DNA of 64,000 nt from Shinisaurus crocodilurus (Eukaryota > Chordata > Lepidosauria > Squamata > Shinisauridae), in assembly GCA_021292165.1 (NCBI GenBank), contig JAHFWL010000426.1, positions 1 to 64,000 of the forward strand, given 5' to 3'. Shown in pieces: positions 1-10,953 of this stretch. The notes under the pieces are model-generated. The model worked only from the letters and a program-made list of their open reading frames with translations, did no database searches and was not told the origin of the DNA. Position 1 is the stretch's first letter, and each line of letters begins with the position of its first letter. A program made the position numbers and the translations under genes.

Positions 1-119
1 CTTTCCCTTATGCTGGTTTTAGTCTGGTTTTCAGATTAATTTTGTGCTGATTTTGCGCTGTTTTTATGCTGGTTCTGATGTTGGTTGCACTGAGGTTGTT
101 TGTTTAAGTTATGTTCTAA

Positions 120-210
120 TATTATTTGACTATGTAGTCATAATTTTGTAAACCGCCCAGGGAACTTTGTTAATGGGTGGCATAAAAATCTCATGAATGA
201 ATGAATAAAA
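120..210 (+). repeat. LINE 3'-end fragment (L2/CR1-like)
   Basis: The text 'aaaccgcccaggga' followed by 'gggtggcataaa' and an (AATG/AATA)-rich tail resembles the 3' terminus of squamate L2-type LINEs, which typically read 'accgcccagag ... gggcggtataaat'. There is no coding portion. This is a short decayed tail, so the family is uncertain. Confidence 0.45.
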
Positions 211-640
211 CGTGTGGGGCCATTGCATGGGTGCTTTTCCAGTTGTTGCCTTTCTTTCTGACTGGCTGGCCAACAGCTGGGGAGGGAATCCCTGTGCAGT
301 TAGCCCCACGGACATGGTGCTTAAAAACACTTCCACAGGGGGTGGGTGGGAAGCAGCTTTCACATCACTAATAATGTAAGAACAGAATCTCTGTCTGTTC
401 TGTGCATCGCTTCATCTTTTCTAGGAATAGCAAAGGTGCTGAAAAGGAACTATATATTTTAAACACACACACGCACGCACACGCACAGGTGGAAGAGTGA
501 TATTTTCTTTGCTTGATGGGACTATGAATTGCCTTGGGAACTAAGGTGACTTCTACAGATTCTCAGAGAGCTCTCCTGGAAAAGTGCTTTTCCGGGCGAT
601 CTGTTGGAGCTTAGATTAGCAGAGAATGTAGGTGCCATCC
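211..640. other. Unique sequence with a short imperfect (AC)n
   Basis: I see no gene or recognisable mobile element here. An imperfect AC/GCAC microsatellite lies at about 462-487. Open frames are short and have no recognisable domain. Confidence 0.5.
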
Positions 641-1001
641 CAGTGCTGGCTCCAGGTTTGGGGACCCTTGGGCAAGTTGCCTTCAGTGGGGCCCCTCCCT
701 GTGTGGGTTTACCTCTTCCTTATTTCTGTCTCCACTGCCCCATTCCCTTGCATGGTTTCCTGGGTCTGAACTGTACAACTACCCAGAAGCAAAGCTCAAG
801 ACATGTGAAGGATGTGGCTCTCCCCCGCTTCACTCCTCTCATTACTTGCATGCTCAGAGAGGGCAAGAGAACAGGCTGCAGCAGCAGGAGAAAGAGCAGC
901 AAGGCTGGCCAAGAGGCTTCTGAAGTGGACAGTGGGGCCCCTGCAGGGGTGTGGCCCTTGGCAGGTGCCCAACAATGCCTACCTATGGCGCCAGCACATT
1001 G
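641..1001 (-). mobile_element. hAT-like non-autonomous element (same family as 9368 and 23665)
   Basis: The left end CAGTGCTGGCTCC and the right end GGCGCCAGCACATTG are imperfect inverted copies. Read on the minus strand, the interior ('aggtaggc', then 'aagggcc', then 'cagggg') follows the order of the better-preserved element at 23665-24023. The two copies are in opposite orientation. No convincing 8-bp target duplication remains, so this copy is old and its ends are approximate. Confidence 0.55.
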
Positions 1002-1586
1002 GGTTTCAATGGTGCACATAGGCTTTGAAGCTTTTGATTCACAGGCTTCTTAAACTAATATATGTCCTTTAGCAATTTTACTTCAAGCTCTTTTTTATTT
1101 CATGCATTAAAAAGAAAACAGTTTTCATTTTATGGCTGCTTTTCCATCAGTGCAAGACTGAGCTATAAACATCACAGACACACACACATGCACACACACA
1201 ACACTGCGGTGGTAAGAAGGAGTTCACCAATCTCTAGCTGACTGTGATACAATTTGCTTGAGTAATAATATATATAAAAAAGAACAATCGTGGGAAACAT
1301 AATTTTTAAAATGAAGACTACTAAATCAATAGGCGCTACATGACTAATCATTTTCTATTTACTCAGTGCAGGAAGGTAGAGCTGTGATCAGAAATCCGAA
1401 GCACAGAGCGGAGACTGCTCTGCTGCGGCAGTCGTGATGACTGTAACCAGAGAGGAGGTGGGGTTCCCACTTCCCACCCAGTGCTGCAAAATGAGCCCAG
1501 GGCTGGCAAAGGGCACAGGAGTGGCAAAGAGGTGGCAACACCCGACCTTTTTCAAGGAGTTAATGAGACCATTTGATGCCTTCAGG
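1002..1586. other. No recognisable feature
   Basis: AT-rich unique sequence with a short imperfect AC repeat near 1179-1202. I see no coding domain and no transposon end. Confidence 0.5.
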
Positions 1587-2114
1587 CAGGGGTGGGGAAC
1601 CTCAGGCCCAGGGGCCAAATCTGGCCCTCCTGGACTCCCAGTTTGGCTTTCCAGGGTTCTCCAGATGACGCTGCCCCTGGTTCCACCTCTTTCTCCCTAC
1701 TACCGATCATTGGGAGGAATCCCAACTTTTTTGCAGTTTTTCCCCCATTCGAAAAGGCTGAAATGCCCCTCCTAAGGCTTAGTGACTGGCAGTAAGAGCT
1801 TTTTTTAAAAAAATTATTTATTATATTTATACCCCACCTTTTTTCCTGAAAGGAACCCAAGGCGGCTTACATAATCCTCTTCCTCCTCTCCATTTTACCC
1901 TCACAACAACCCTGTGAGGTATGTTAGGCTGAGAGTCAGTGACTGGCCCAAAGTCACCCAGTGAGTTTCATGGCCGAGCAGGGATTTGCCCCACCCCTTC
2001 TGCCTTTGACCCCACCCCCTTTGCCTTCAACTGCACCCAGCACTGAATGAGGCCCCCGAGAGCTTCTCTGACATTGAATTTGGCCCTTGGGCTGACAGAG
2101 ATCCCCCACCCCTG
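1587..2114. mobile_element. hAT-like non-autonomous element carrying a nested SINE
   Basis: It begins CAGGGGTGGGGAACCTCAGG and ends in the inverted form CCCCACCCCTG. Both sub-terminal regions carry 'ggcccaggggccaaat'/'atttggcccttgggct', which extends the inverted repeat. The flanking 8-mers CCTTCAGG and CTTTAAGA agree at 5 of 8 positions, as expected for a decayed hAT duplication. An antisense SINE (about 1801-1988) interrupts it and is therefore younger. No transposase is encoded, so it depended on a transposase supplied elsewhere. Confidence 0.65.
1801..1988 (-). mobile_element. MIR-like tRNA SINE, 5'-truncated, nested in a hAT
   Basis: Reverse-complemented, it carries the core 'cactgggtgactttggg' and 'cctcacagggttgttgtgag', then the L2-type tail 'ccttgggttcc' and a (TAAA)-like end, here the poly-T side at 1801. 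The tRNA-derived head with box A and box B is missing, so this is a 5'-truncated insertion. Confidence 0.8.
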
Positions 2115-2172
2115 CTTTAAGAGGAAGGGATAAGTTCATTAAAAAGAGTTGTACTTCATACAGACCCAAGAT

Positions 2173-2173
<1 letters not shown>

Positions 2174-2204
<31 letters not shown>
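2174..2204. repeat. (TG)n microsatellite
   Basis: A pure TG dinucleotide run of about 15 units lies immediately upstream of the antisense L2 fragment. Confidence 0.95.
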
Positions 2205-2208
<4 letters not shown>

Positions 2209-2640
2209 TTATATACTGCATATCCCAAGACAATTTATGTTAAGAACTCCAAGTAAATATATAAAACCCAATCAACATAAGAATAAAATTAAACAAATAC
2301 GTTTAAAACAGCAAACTGAGACCTAAAATTCCTTAAAGGCCTGGGAGAATCAGAAGTGTTTTGCCTGGTGCCTAAAGGATACCCAAATAGGCACTGGGTG
2401 GGCCTTTCTAAGGAGGGAGTCCCATAAGTGGGGCACCACAGCTGAAAATGTCTCTCCCTGGTCACCACCCATCTCATCTCTGATGGTGGGGAGACCTGAA
2501 GAAGGGAATCAGCAGATGACTTTAACATCTGGGCAGGTTAAGATGGACATAGGCAGTCTTTTAGATATCTGTGAGACTGAAACTGTTTAGGGCCTTGTAT
2601 ACAATGCTCACCTTTGTACTAAGTGAGCATTTCATGTTTT
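2205..2640 (-). mobile_element. L2-type LINE fragment, antisense
   Basis: On the minus strand a frame near 2289-2528 reads 'RHFQLWCPTYGTPSLE', a degraded form of the L2 C-terminal signature 'RAFSVAAPVLWNSLP' that is clear in the copy at 38.7 kb. Downstream bases read like the antisense of the L2 region encoding 'FKTLYG'. Only the C-terminal part and 3' UTR are kept. It encodes no functional protein. Confidence 0.65.
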
Positions 2641-2910
2641 ATTATTTATCTAGGGGTGTAGCCAAGTCTACCCCATATGCTCAAGATGGCCAATATTATT
2701 ATACAACTTGAAATGGAATTATTACCTGGCTGTCCTGAAGGCTCACAATCTGCATGAGCATGCTGTCAGCCCTGTTGTATCAAACAGCTGCTTATGCACT
2801 CAGATCTATACATAGATGCAGCAGCAGATGAAATAATATTGGGCACCTCCTGCTATCTCACCTGTGGAGAGTTGGGCAGTGACAGTAGGGCACTGGAATG
2901 GGCTCACTAT

Positions 2911-2985
2911 TTTATTTATTTATATTTATATTTATTTATCACCCATCTGGCCGGCAACCGGCCACCCTGGGCGATGCTGGCCACC
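2911..2985 (-). mobile_element. L2 3' terminus, antisense
   Basis: The sequence 'tatcacccatctggccggc' then 'aaccggccaccctgggcgat' matches the 3' end of the larger L2 copy at 38582. It is preceded by a TTTA-rich tail. This is a very short 5'-truncated insertion. Confidence 0.8.
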
Positions 2986-3753
2986 CTGGGCATTGGTATA
3001 CGGAGACACCTTGCTGCCTTTCTGCAGGAGTGGAGAAAGATCCTTCCCCTGTACTGTACCAATAGCAGCAATTTCCCTGCAGTCCCATCCATGCCACTGT
3101 ATCAACATGGGGGGAAACTCCTTGGGACCACAGAAGAGCTGCGTAAGGGGCTTTTGCCATGAAGAAGGGATGAGGTCACTGGGGTGATATTTGTGCCTAA
3201 GCCTTAGGGCCGAAGAAATGACCCCATAACCCTAGCAACAGCACAGGTAATATAGTAAGGGAATCAAGGCCTTTCCATGTGCGCACACATGCAGGCAAAG
3301 TGCTCTACTACCACTGAACTTTGACCTGTCCCCAGTGATGCAAAATGTGGTGTCCTTGGAGCAAGCTTCAGTGCATGGACAACTCAATATCACTGTATAT
3401 TATGCACCACTATATATTAAGGGCAGTACAGGGCAAAGGCTTCAGCTTGTGAGAGTATTAATATACAATGCTTTATAATATAGGGAACAGCCCCTCATTC
3501 TCCACAGAGCCATCAGGAGCAGAGAACAGTGAACCAACAAGCACTCTCTGTCCCACAGCTTACCTAGCAACCAGAGTTGTGTGAAAGAATTTCCTAGGAA
3601 ATATCATTTAAAAGCCATTTTTATGTGAAAGCTGTAATAAAAATGAAATTGCCCTTCCTAAGGAAGCTGAGAGTTTATGTAGAGCTGGAAGGTGAGGAGC
3701 GGCAATTTAAACCAGACAATAAATACGTTAATAATACTTCTCATACAGAGGTC
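2986..3753. other. Mostly unique sequence with one antisense tRNA-SINE scrap
   Basis: At about 3285-3335 the reverse complement reads 'ttcagtggtag' then 'tagagcactttgcctgcatg', the head of the tRNA-derived SINE family also seen at 63580. I recognise nothing else in the stretch. Confidence 0.5.
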
Positions 3754-6700
3754 CCCGTATGGGGAGGGGGCTAGAAAAGGTGCCCTAAACATAGTCTACC
3801 TCTTTCTCCCCTGACTGGATTACCGCGTCCAGTGGGGTCACCATTTTAGCGGTCGAAAAAGACATTTGAATTTTGGAACATGGAATATACGGACATTGCT
3901 GGATAACATAGATAGTGAACGCCCTGAGCGTAGGACTGCTATTATTGCAAGGGAGCTGAGACGGTTTAAAATTGACATAGCAGCACTTCAAGAAACTCGA
4001 AGGGCAGGAGAGGGACAGCTGAAAGAAGAAAAAGGAGGTTATACCTTCTTCTGGAAAGGACTACCTGAGCAGGACCGACGAATACATGGAGTAGGCTTTG
4101 CCATAAAAAATGAACTAGTGAACTCTTTGTCAGAAGTTCCTACTGGCATTAACGAACGCCTGATAACTCTTCGATTAAAGCTCGCCAATAACCAACAGGT
4201 AACTATTTGAGCGCTTATGCACCAACATTAGATGCTGATGATGACATCAAGGAAAGTTTTTACAGCCAGTTGGACACTCTCCTGTCAGAGATACCTAAGG
4301 AGGATAAAATTATCCTCCTGGGCGATTTTAACGCAAGAGTCGGGCGTGACTTTGATTTATGGCCAGAAACTATTGGAAAAGACGGAGTTGGTAATAGCAA
4401 CCCGAACGGACTCTTACTTTTGTCTATATGTGCAGAGCATAATCTCACTATCACAAACACGCTCTTTCGACAAAAGAATAAGTTTAAAACATCATGGCAG
4501 CACCCACGGTCAAAGCACTGGCATCTTCTGGATTATGTAATTGTCCGTGTTAGAGATCGCCGCGATGTACTTCTTACTAGGGCCATGGTGAGTGCCGACG
4601 ACTGCTGGACAGACCACCGACTAATCCGGTCCACAATGGTTATCAACATTGCTCCCCAACGTAGGCTTCAAGGAAAGAAACCAAGGCGTAAAATGAACAT
4701 CCAAGTCCTTCAAGATCCTATTAAGCAAACTCGTCTTCAATCACTTCTTAAGGAACATCTACCTACGGAACCTCCTGACAACATTGAGGACCATTGGTCT
4801 AAGCTGAAAACCTCCATTACTGCAGCTTGTGAACAAACTATTGGATATGAAACTAAGAAACATCAGGATTGGTTTGATGAAAATGACAATGAGATTAAAT
4901 ATATAATTGACCAAAAAAGGAAAGCCTTCCAAATATGGCAAAATGATATTAACTGCGCTGCCAAGAAAAAAACCTACGCTAGCGCAAAGGCTGAGGTCCA
5001 AAGAAGAACAAGAGAACTTAAGAACGCTTGGTGGAAAAAGAAAGCTGAAGAAATTCAACAACTTGCAGAATCTCATGATGCACGGGGCTTTTTTAAGGCC
5101 ACAAGGGCCATTTATGGACCAAAAACCTATGGTACAAACCCTTTACAATCAAAAGATGGCACCAAACTCGTAAAAGACAAAGAGTCTATTGCACTGCGTT
5201 GGAAAGAGCATTATTATGACCTTTTAAATCGTAAGTCTAAGGTGGATAATGAGATTTTTTCGCAAATCCCGCAAAAACAAATTAAAGAGGAACTTGCAAT
5301 ACTCCCCACTTTGGATGAAGTAAAAAAAGCCATTAATCAAATGAAGAACAACAAAGCTAGTGGACCAGATGGGATTCCTGCTGAAATCTTTAAAGAAGGG
5401 GGGCCCGAACTTGTACAACATCTTCATAAACTCATCGAAAAAATCTGGATAAGAGAAGAGATCCCAGAAGACTTCAGGGATGCCATAATTATCACCCTCT
5501 TTAAGAAGGGTGATAGAACAGACTGTGGAAACTATCGGGGCATTTCTCTCTTAGCAACCGCAGGTAAAATATTTGCTAGGATTCTCGCAAACCGTCTTCT
5601 ATCTATTTCAGAAGAGATCCTCCCTGAAACTCAATATGGTTTCCGCCCCTCTAGAGGGACAGTAGACATGATTTTTACTGCACGTCAGCTCCAAGAAAAA
5701 TGCCGGGAGCAAAATCAACCCCTTTATATGGCATTTATCGATTTGGCTAAGGCCTTTGATACTGTAGACCGTACAGCTCTCTGGACTATCCTTATGAAAA
5801 TTGGATGCCCCAATAAATTTGTGAATATCTTGCGACTTCTCCATGACAACATGACGGCAACGGTTTTGGACAACAACGGCTCTCATGGTGCTCCATTTAA
5901 AGTAGGATCAGGTGTTAAACAGGGATGTGTTATCGCCCCAACATTATTTGCCATTTTCATCGCCATGGTTTTACATCTTGTCAAGGGGAAACTTCCCACC
6001 GGTGTGGGAATTATATATCGAACAGATGGAAAGCTTTTTAATCTCAGCAGGCTGAAAGCAAAAAGTAAGGTAATTACAACCTCCGTTGTGGAACTTCAGT
6101 ATGCTGATGATAATGTGGTCTCCGCACATTCAGAGGATGATCTCCAAACTATCCTAAATGCTTTTGCAGAAGCATACGAAAAACTTGGTCTCTCACTTAA
6201 CATCAAAAAAACCAAAGTGCTTCATCAGCAAGTGCAAGCCAATCCTTTGGTGATGCCATCTATCCAGCTTGGCGGGACAATACTGGAAAATGTCGATCAT
6301 TTTCTCTATCTTGGCAGCTATCTTCTGTTACAGCTAACATCGACAGTGAAATCCAGCATCGTCTGAGCTCCGCAAGTGCCTCATTTTCTCGAATGAAACA
6401 TAGAGTGTTCGAGGATCGGGATATTTGTAAGAAGACCAAAACACTGGTTTATGAAGCCATTGTATTACCAACTTTATTGTATGCCTGCGAAACATGGACT
6501 ATCTATAAACGTCACTTCCACCTCCTTGAAAGGTTTCATCAACGTTGCCTCCGGAAAATCCTGCAAATTACTTGGGAAGATAGGCGAACAAATGTCAGTG
6601 TACTGGAAGAAGCAAAGACTACTAGCATTGAAAAAATGATCCTTCAACGCCAACTTCAGTGGACCGGTCATGTTGTTCGAATGCCTGACTGCCGTCTCCC

Positions 6701-7133
6701 AAAGCAGTTACTTTACTCACAACTCAAGGATGGAAAGCGGAATATCGGTGGTCAATATAAGAGGTTTAAAGATGTTCATAAGGCTAATCTAAAAAATGCA
6801 ATATAAACATCGAAAACTGGGAAGCTCTGGCCCATGAACGATCTAAATGGAGGCTGGCCTTTCACAAAGGTTCCATGGACTTTGAAGAAGCCCGAGTGCA
6901 AGGTGAAAGGGAGAAACGTGCTAAGCGAAAAGCACGTCAAATGAATCCTTTACAGGACCATCTTCTATCTGGTAACCTGTGTCCTCACTGTGGGAAGCTG
7001 TGTGGATCTAGAATTGGCCTCCACAGTCACTTACGGACCCATCGCTAGAGTCTACACAATCTTCTTTAGAATTTCCTCCTTTTATCCCGGAAGACAATCT
7101 TACTCGGTCACGAGTGATCGCCTGATGATGATG
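3754..7133 (+). mobile_element. Nearly full-length APE-type non-LTR retrotransposon (RTE/Vingi-like), inactive
   Basis: A 3.4-kb LINE with endonuclease, reverse transcriptase and a C-terminal C2H2 zinc finger. Candidate target duplications ACAGAGGTC lie at 3745-3753 and 7134-7142, immediately outside the element. The 3' end is TCACGAGTGATCGCCTGATG with a short TGA-type tail instead of poly-A, and the same terminus recurs at 15424. That and the compact size fit RTE-like clades, while a single ORF without RNase H also fits Vingi. I cannot separate the two by eye. It is not BovB: the C-terminal part lacks the BovB pattern. Three frameshifts disable the protein. Confidence 0.85.
3866..7048 (+). 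pseudogene. LINE ORF: AP endonuclease, reverse transcriptase and C2H2 zinc finger, frameshifted
   Basis: Frame 1 (3866-4210) begins with the endonuclease motif 'FGTWNIRTL' and 'LQETR'. Frame 2 (4207-6366) continues with 'LLGDFNARVG' (residues 38-46 of that segment), 'LDYVIV', 'TDHRLI' (135-140), then reverse transcriptase blocks 'NYRGISLL' (442-449), 'IDLAKAFDTVD' (511-521), 'QGC' (572-574) and the catalytic 'YADD' (632-635). The third segment, readable from 6393 to 6806, holds the conserved 'LLYACETW' and 'WTGHVVRM'. The last segment (to a TAG at 7046) encodes a finger of pattern C-x2-C-x12-H-x3-H at about 6980-7042. Breaks fall near 4200-4210, 6320-6340 and 6793-6800. The last is one A missing from a run that the 15-kb copy keeps. 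A functional enzyme would nick DNA and prime reverse transcription at the target; this copy cannot. Confidence 0.9.
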
Positions 7134-7204
7134 ACAGAGGTCTAAATGCTTTTCCCAAAGAGAGGGTGTTTTTTTTTAAAAAAAAAATATCTCTAGGATA
7201 TAGA

Positions 7205-7295
7205 TCAGAGTTCTCCAACCTTGGGTCCCCAGATGTTTTTGGCCTACAACTCCCAGCATGCCCCAGCCAGCATAGCTGGTATAGATCATAGTGGC
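7205..7295. repeat. Half copy of the palindromic MITE
   Basis: It shows 'gttctccaaccttgggtc', 'cccagatgtttttggcctac' and 'aactcccagcatgccccagc', which is the left arm of the hairpin family seen complete at 41005 and 48592. The right arm is missing or too decayed to pair. Confidence 0.7.
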
Positions 7296-7355
7296 CCCTG
7301 CTAAACACAGCTGAGCATCCAGGGAAGAGAAGCTGCTGCACTGCATCTCTACAGT

Positions 7356-7758
7356 CAGTGGTGCAGTGGTGAGTTTTGAAGTGCAGGCACTCATCCTGAC
7401 AGCCCCCATAGTCACACACCCAAGGGGAGTCCAAAAATGCAGGCAGTTCTGTTGATCCATACCTACAAACCAGTTCTAGGGTTTTTCATCTGCTAGGAGG
7501 AGGTCTTATGGAAAGCTAATAGGTCTTAATTGCCTATTCAAGACCAAGACCACTGCACACAAGTATTTGGCATTACAATAGGGAACAATACATTGTTGCC
7601 TGGAGAATTCATTTCTCTCCTAGCTACTGTGAGGATTGCAACTAAACTCTGAGGGAACAGGGAGATCTGAGGGGTGGTGGTGGATGACATCAGCATCCCT
7701 GCTAATCAAAAGGTGCTGACACTGGGTCCTTGCAAGCCCAGCCTCCGCTACACCACCG
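7356..7758. mobile_element. hAT-like non-autonomous element
   Basis: The left end CAGTGGTGCAGTGG pairs with the right end CTCCGCTACACCACCG. Flanking 8-mers TCTACAGT (7348-7355) and TCTACGAT (7759-7766) agree at 6 of 8 positions. The sub-terminal 'ttttgaagtgcaggc' then 'ctcat' recurs at 63357, giving a second, more decayed copy. There is no coding capacity. Confidence 0.6.
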
Positions 7759-7790
7759 TCTACGATGCAGTAGTATATTTCACTAAAAGA

Positions 7791-7945
7791 GGCTCAGCTT
7801 GTCTGAGCATGGAAAGCTAAGCAGGTTAGGCCTGGTGATTACTTGGATGGGAGACCCCTCCTCTAGTTTCCTGCATTGAGCAGGGCCCAGGGGTTGGACT
7901 CGATGGCCTTGTAGACCCCTTCCAACTCTATGATCCTATGATCTA
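7791..7945 (+). mobile_element. 5S rRNA-derived SINE with CR1-like tail, copy 1
   Basis: Positions 7801-7856 match the middle of vertebrate 5S rRNA: 'ggaaagctaagcagg', 'ttaggcctggt' and 'acttggatgggagacc', which covers the box A to box C internal promoter. The 5S 3' end is replaced by 'tgcattgagcaggg', 'ggttggactcgatggcc' and 'ccttccaactctatgat' with TATGAT-type repeats, the signature of a CR1 LINE 3' end. The 5S 5' third is replaced by 'ggctcagcttg' in all three copies, so this is a family and not one rearranged gene. It would be transcribed by RNA polymerase III if active. Confidence 0.85.
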
Positions 7946-9367
7946 TGTCTAAGTGAACAAAAACCTGGGATGGACATGGGCACACCCTTCCCATAATTTG
8001 TCTTCTGGGGAGGAATGGAAAATGCACTAGACAGGTAGTAAACCTGTTGATTTTGTGGAGTTCTCAGCTTTTGCAAGCAAGAAATATTGATTTGGGCTGC
8101 AGTCCTAGAAGTGCTTACTTCGACGTAAATCCCATTAAAATCAATGGAAATTATTTCCATGTCAGACATGTTTAGGATTAGGGTGTTGTTGAATAAAACT
8201 GAGAAGTTTACTCTTCCTGCCCACCCCTCACTAAGTGTTAATATTATTATTGGAGTTGTTGTTGTTCTGGTTGCCATAATTGTAAATGGTGCAATCATAT
8301 TTGCATCCAGGGAGCCATACATTTAATTTTGAGATTCAAAATTTGCAAGACATTGACAACAGCTGCATTTTTAATTAATTAATTTATTTATTCTAAATTT
8401 GTAATATGGTATTATATAGTAAACACTGAAGCGAATGGAACAAGTTGGTCATGGCTAACTTACACCCCATTGATTTCAATGGGTCTACTCTAAGTATGAC
8501 TAAGTCTGGATCCAACCCAATATGTTTTTATGTGAACGCCTTGGATGAGCCATAAATCTGACATGAATATCCCCCACTTCAGAGAGATATATATGGACTG
8601 CCTCCAAATACAAGGCAACTCAGGTCTGAAGCAGTCTGTTTCTGAGGCTTTGGCCTCACCGTAGAGCCCCAGAGGGTGTTTTTTTAACCCATTGTAATAT
8701 TTTTTTAACCTTCCGCAAGCTCTCCACAAACGGAAAAATGTCAGGTTGGGGGTGGTGAGAGGTAAGAAAGGGTGTGTATATGTGTGTGGTTTTGTGACTA
8801 ACAGCTCTAGCTCCCAGTCAGGGAATGACTTCAAAAGAGCTCTCCACTCACCATGCTTTGGGAGGGATGATGGAGAGTCTGTTTCAGTGAATCCCTTACA
8901 CAAGTTGTGTGTCTGTTAGGAGCAGTGGTGGCCAGGCAGCATCTAAAGAGTTTGTGCAGTGATGGTTGTGTTTTTGCTTTTGTGTGATCTCTCTTGATTC
9001 CAGTACAGACCAATCCTTTCCTAAAACCCATTCCTCAAATCCAGTACCTTCCACCCTGTTTATTTTCTTCCTTTGCTCTTGCTATTGCTTATGTCTGCCT
9101 TGAGTCCAACCTGTGCTTTTCGTTCTTACGTATGTCACTTCACCCCCCACCCTGGCTCTACTTTGATTTGATTTACCTTCAGTGTTATTTGTACATCTGT
9201 ATGTGTCTGTAACTCTGAGTATATCATTACAGTAGTATATCTCTCTGACTCCTGTCTCTGTCTCTATGACTGGTGTGACAGTTACACATACACAAACAGT
9301 GTTATAGTGTGCACCATACAAGCACTAGGTTAGTGTACACTTTCAATTGGTTACTTTTAATACAAAG
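7946..9367. other. Mostly unique DNA with decayed palindromic relics
   Basis: About 8091-8195 and 8460-8520 contain pieces such as 'cccattaaaatcaatgg' and 'cccattgatttcaatggg', arms of the 'gcaatcct/agtaag' palindromic family that is complete at 55079. The rest holds nothing I recognise. Open frames are short and lack domains. Confidence 0.5.
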
Positions 9368-9695
9368 CAGGGCCAGCATCAAGTGTAGGTATAATTGGGC
9401 ACTTGCCGAGGACCCACACATCCCAGCAGGGGCCCACTGACAAGACCCCCCTGGGGTTGTTCCTCCTCTTCCCCATTGCAACCTGCTTGTTCACCTGCCT
9501 CTTACTCTAGCTGGTGTGGTGAGAAGGAGGAGTAGTGGATGCCACGGCCTACTCGCTCACTGACTCTGCCTATCAAGCACGCAAGTGGTAGCAGTGATGA
9601 GAAAGAGGATGAGCAGGAGCAGCTGGTGACCATGGTGGTGAGAAGGTGGACTCACTGAGGGAGGGGGCCCCATGGAGGGCATCTTGTTGGCACTG
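9368..9695 (+). mobile_element. hAT-like non-autonomous element (family of 23665)
   Basis: It starts CAGGGCCAGCATC and ends near GTTGGCACTG. Its interior is clearly related to the element at 23665: both contain 'cagcaggggc', 'tgacaag', 'caagtggtag', 'cagtgatgagaaagagga' and 'ccatggtggtgagaa' or close variants in the same order. Flanks ATACAAAG and ATAAAAAA agree at 6 of 8 positions. Confidence 0.7.
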
Positions 9696-10792
9696 ATAAA
9701 AAAATATATATGTCACATTCTATCCATCCATCCTGTCAAGGATGAAGCAGGAGTGTGCAAAGCTCATGTTGCCCCCATGACAGTTTCTGGGAGGCATAGA
9801 GGCAGAGGAGAAAAACAGAGGTGGTGAAATCAGTTATCCACACCACCACCCCGCAAAAATCTGGTGTACCCCAATTCACTGGAGGCAGAAGCAGTTCTGC
9901 CACTATTGCTGGTGGTAATTTGCAAGAGCAACGCCAGCTTCCCCCCTCCTCTGAGTCTGCCGGTACTCCTGGGAGCCAGTCGGGAGTGCCCACTGCCAGG
10001 GCAAGCACACAGGCCGGAGGAGTTGAATGGCACCAGTAGGTCACGGTGAGGGGGCCGGCATGTTGCTGGAGGGCTTGGGGATCCCACAGGAGATCTCAGG
10101 TATGGTGGAGAGACTCGTGTGGGAGTGGGAGATCTTCAGTAGTCCCTTGGAGCTGCCCCACAGGAGGTACTTCTTTCATTGAGTGTGTGATGGGGAGGAG
10201 CAGGCATGCCAAATGCCAAGAAATGCCCACCTTGCTCCTGCGGTGCCCACCCAGACTGCAGCAGGAAAGTCTGGATTGCCTCAGAGGCAGTCGAGCATAG
10301 TTGGGGCTCAGCAGATCACTTCTATATTACTTGCCTGTAGTGCAGGAAGGGCGGCAGGGAGGCATGGATGGTGACGGGGCATTACAACATGTCCAATGTG
10401 CTCCAGCAGCACAACTCAGCCCTGATAGGGGCAGCAGCATGGACAAGCATGCCAACGCGGGGGGGGGAGGGAGAGCAACGAGCCCCCCCTCACTCTTGAG
10501 CTTCCCCGCACAAGAGGCAGCAAAAGCTTCAGCGGGCCACCATGGAGAGCTTGTGGTGGGGGAAGTGTGGTGACATGAGATGGCGGATGGCAACATGAAG
10601 CCAGATCACCAAGTGCACAAGTGAAATGGTGGTGCTGGATCGGATGACCAGCACGATGCTGCTTCCGCTCTGGTCAGGTGCCCGTGCCTGGCCAAAGAGC
10701 CTCTGCTTCTCTCTTGCTGTCCCAAGAAAAGCCTGCCTGCCTCTCTATCTGCCTCTCTGATCAGGTGGCATACAGCAGCTGCCTGATGGTCA
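9696..10792. other. GC-rich unassigned stretch
   Basis: This is moderately GC-rich and CAG/GCC-rich with several overlapping open frames of 60-100 codons on both strands. None shows a recognisable domain, and the frames follow base composition. It could be the decayed interior of a larger DNA transposon. I assign no gene. Confidence 0.45.
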
Positions 10793-10953
10793 TAGATTTC
10801 ATAGATTTCATAGATCATAGAGTTAGAAGGAGCCTACAAGGCTATCGAGTCCAACCCCCTGCTCAATGCAGGAAAGTAGAGGAGGGGTCTCCCATCCAAG
10901 TAATAGCCAGGCCTGACCCTGCTTAGCTTTCCACGCTCAGACAAGCTGAGCCA
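10793..10953 (-). mobile_element. 5S rRNA-derived SINE with CR1-like tail, copy 2
   Basis: Reverse-complemented, 10886-10942 is the 5S segment ('gaaagctaagcagggtcagg', 'ggatgggagacc') and 10793-10885 is the CR1-type tail with 'gggttggactcgata' and 'ATCTATGAAATC'-like terminal repeats. The same head and the same junction as the copies at 7791 and 15636 are present. Confidence 0.85.

Noticed and set aside
4207..6366. 719-codon frame as a host gene
   Set aside because: Its endonuclease and reverse transcriptase motifs, truncated second copy and flanking repeat show it is a broken LINE ORF.
7801..7856. Possible 5S rRNA gene
   Set aside because: Only the middle of 5S rRNA is present, the ends are replaced by other sequence, and the same chimera occurs three times. 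It is a SINE.
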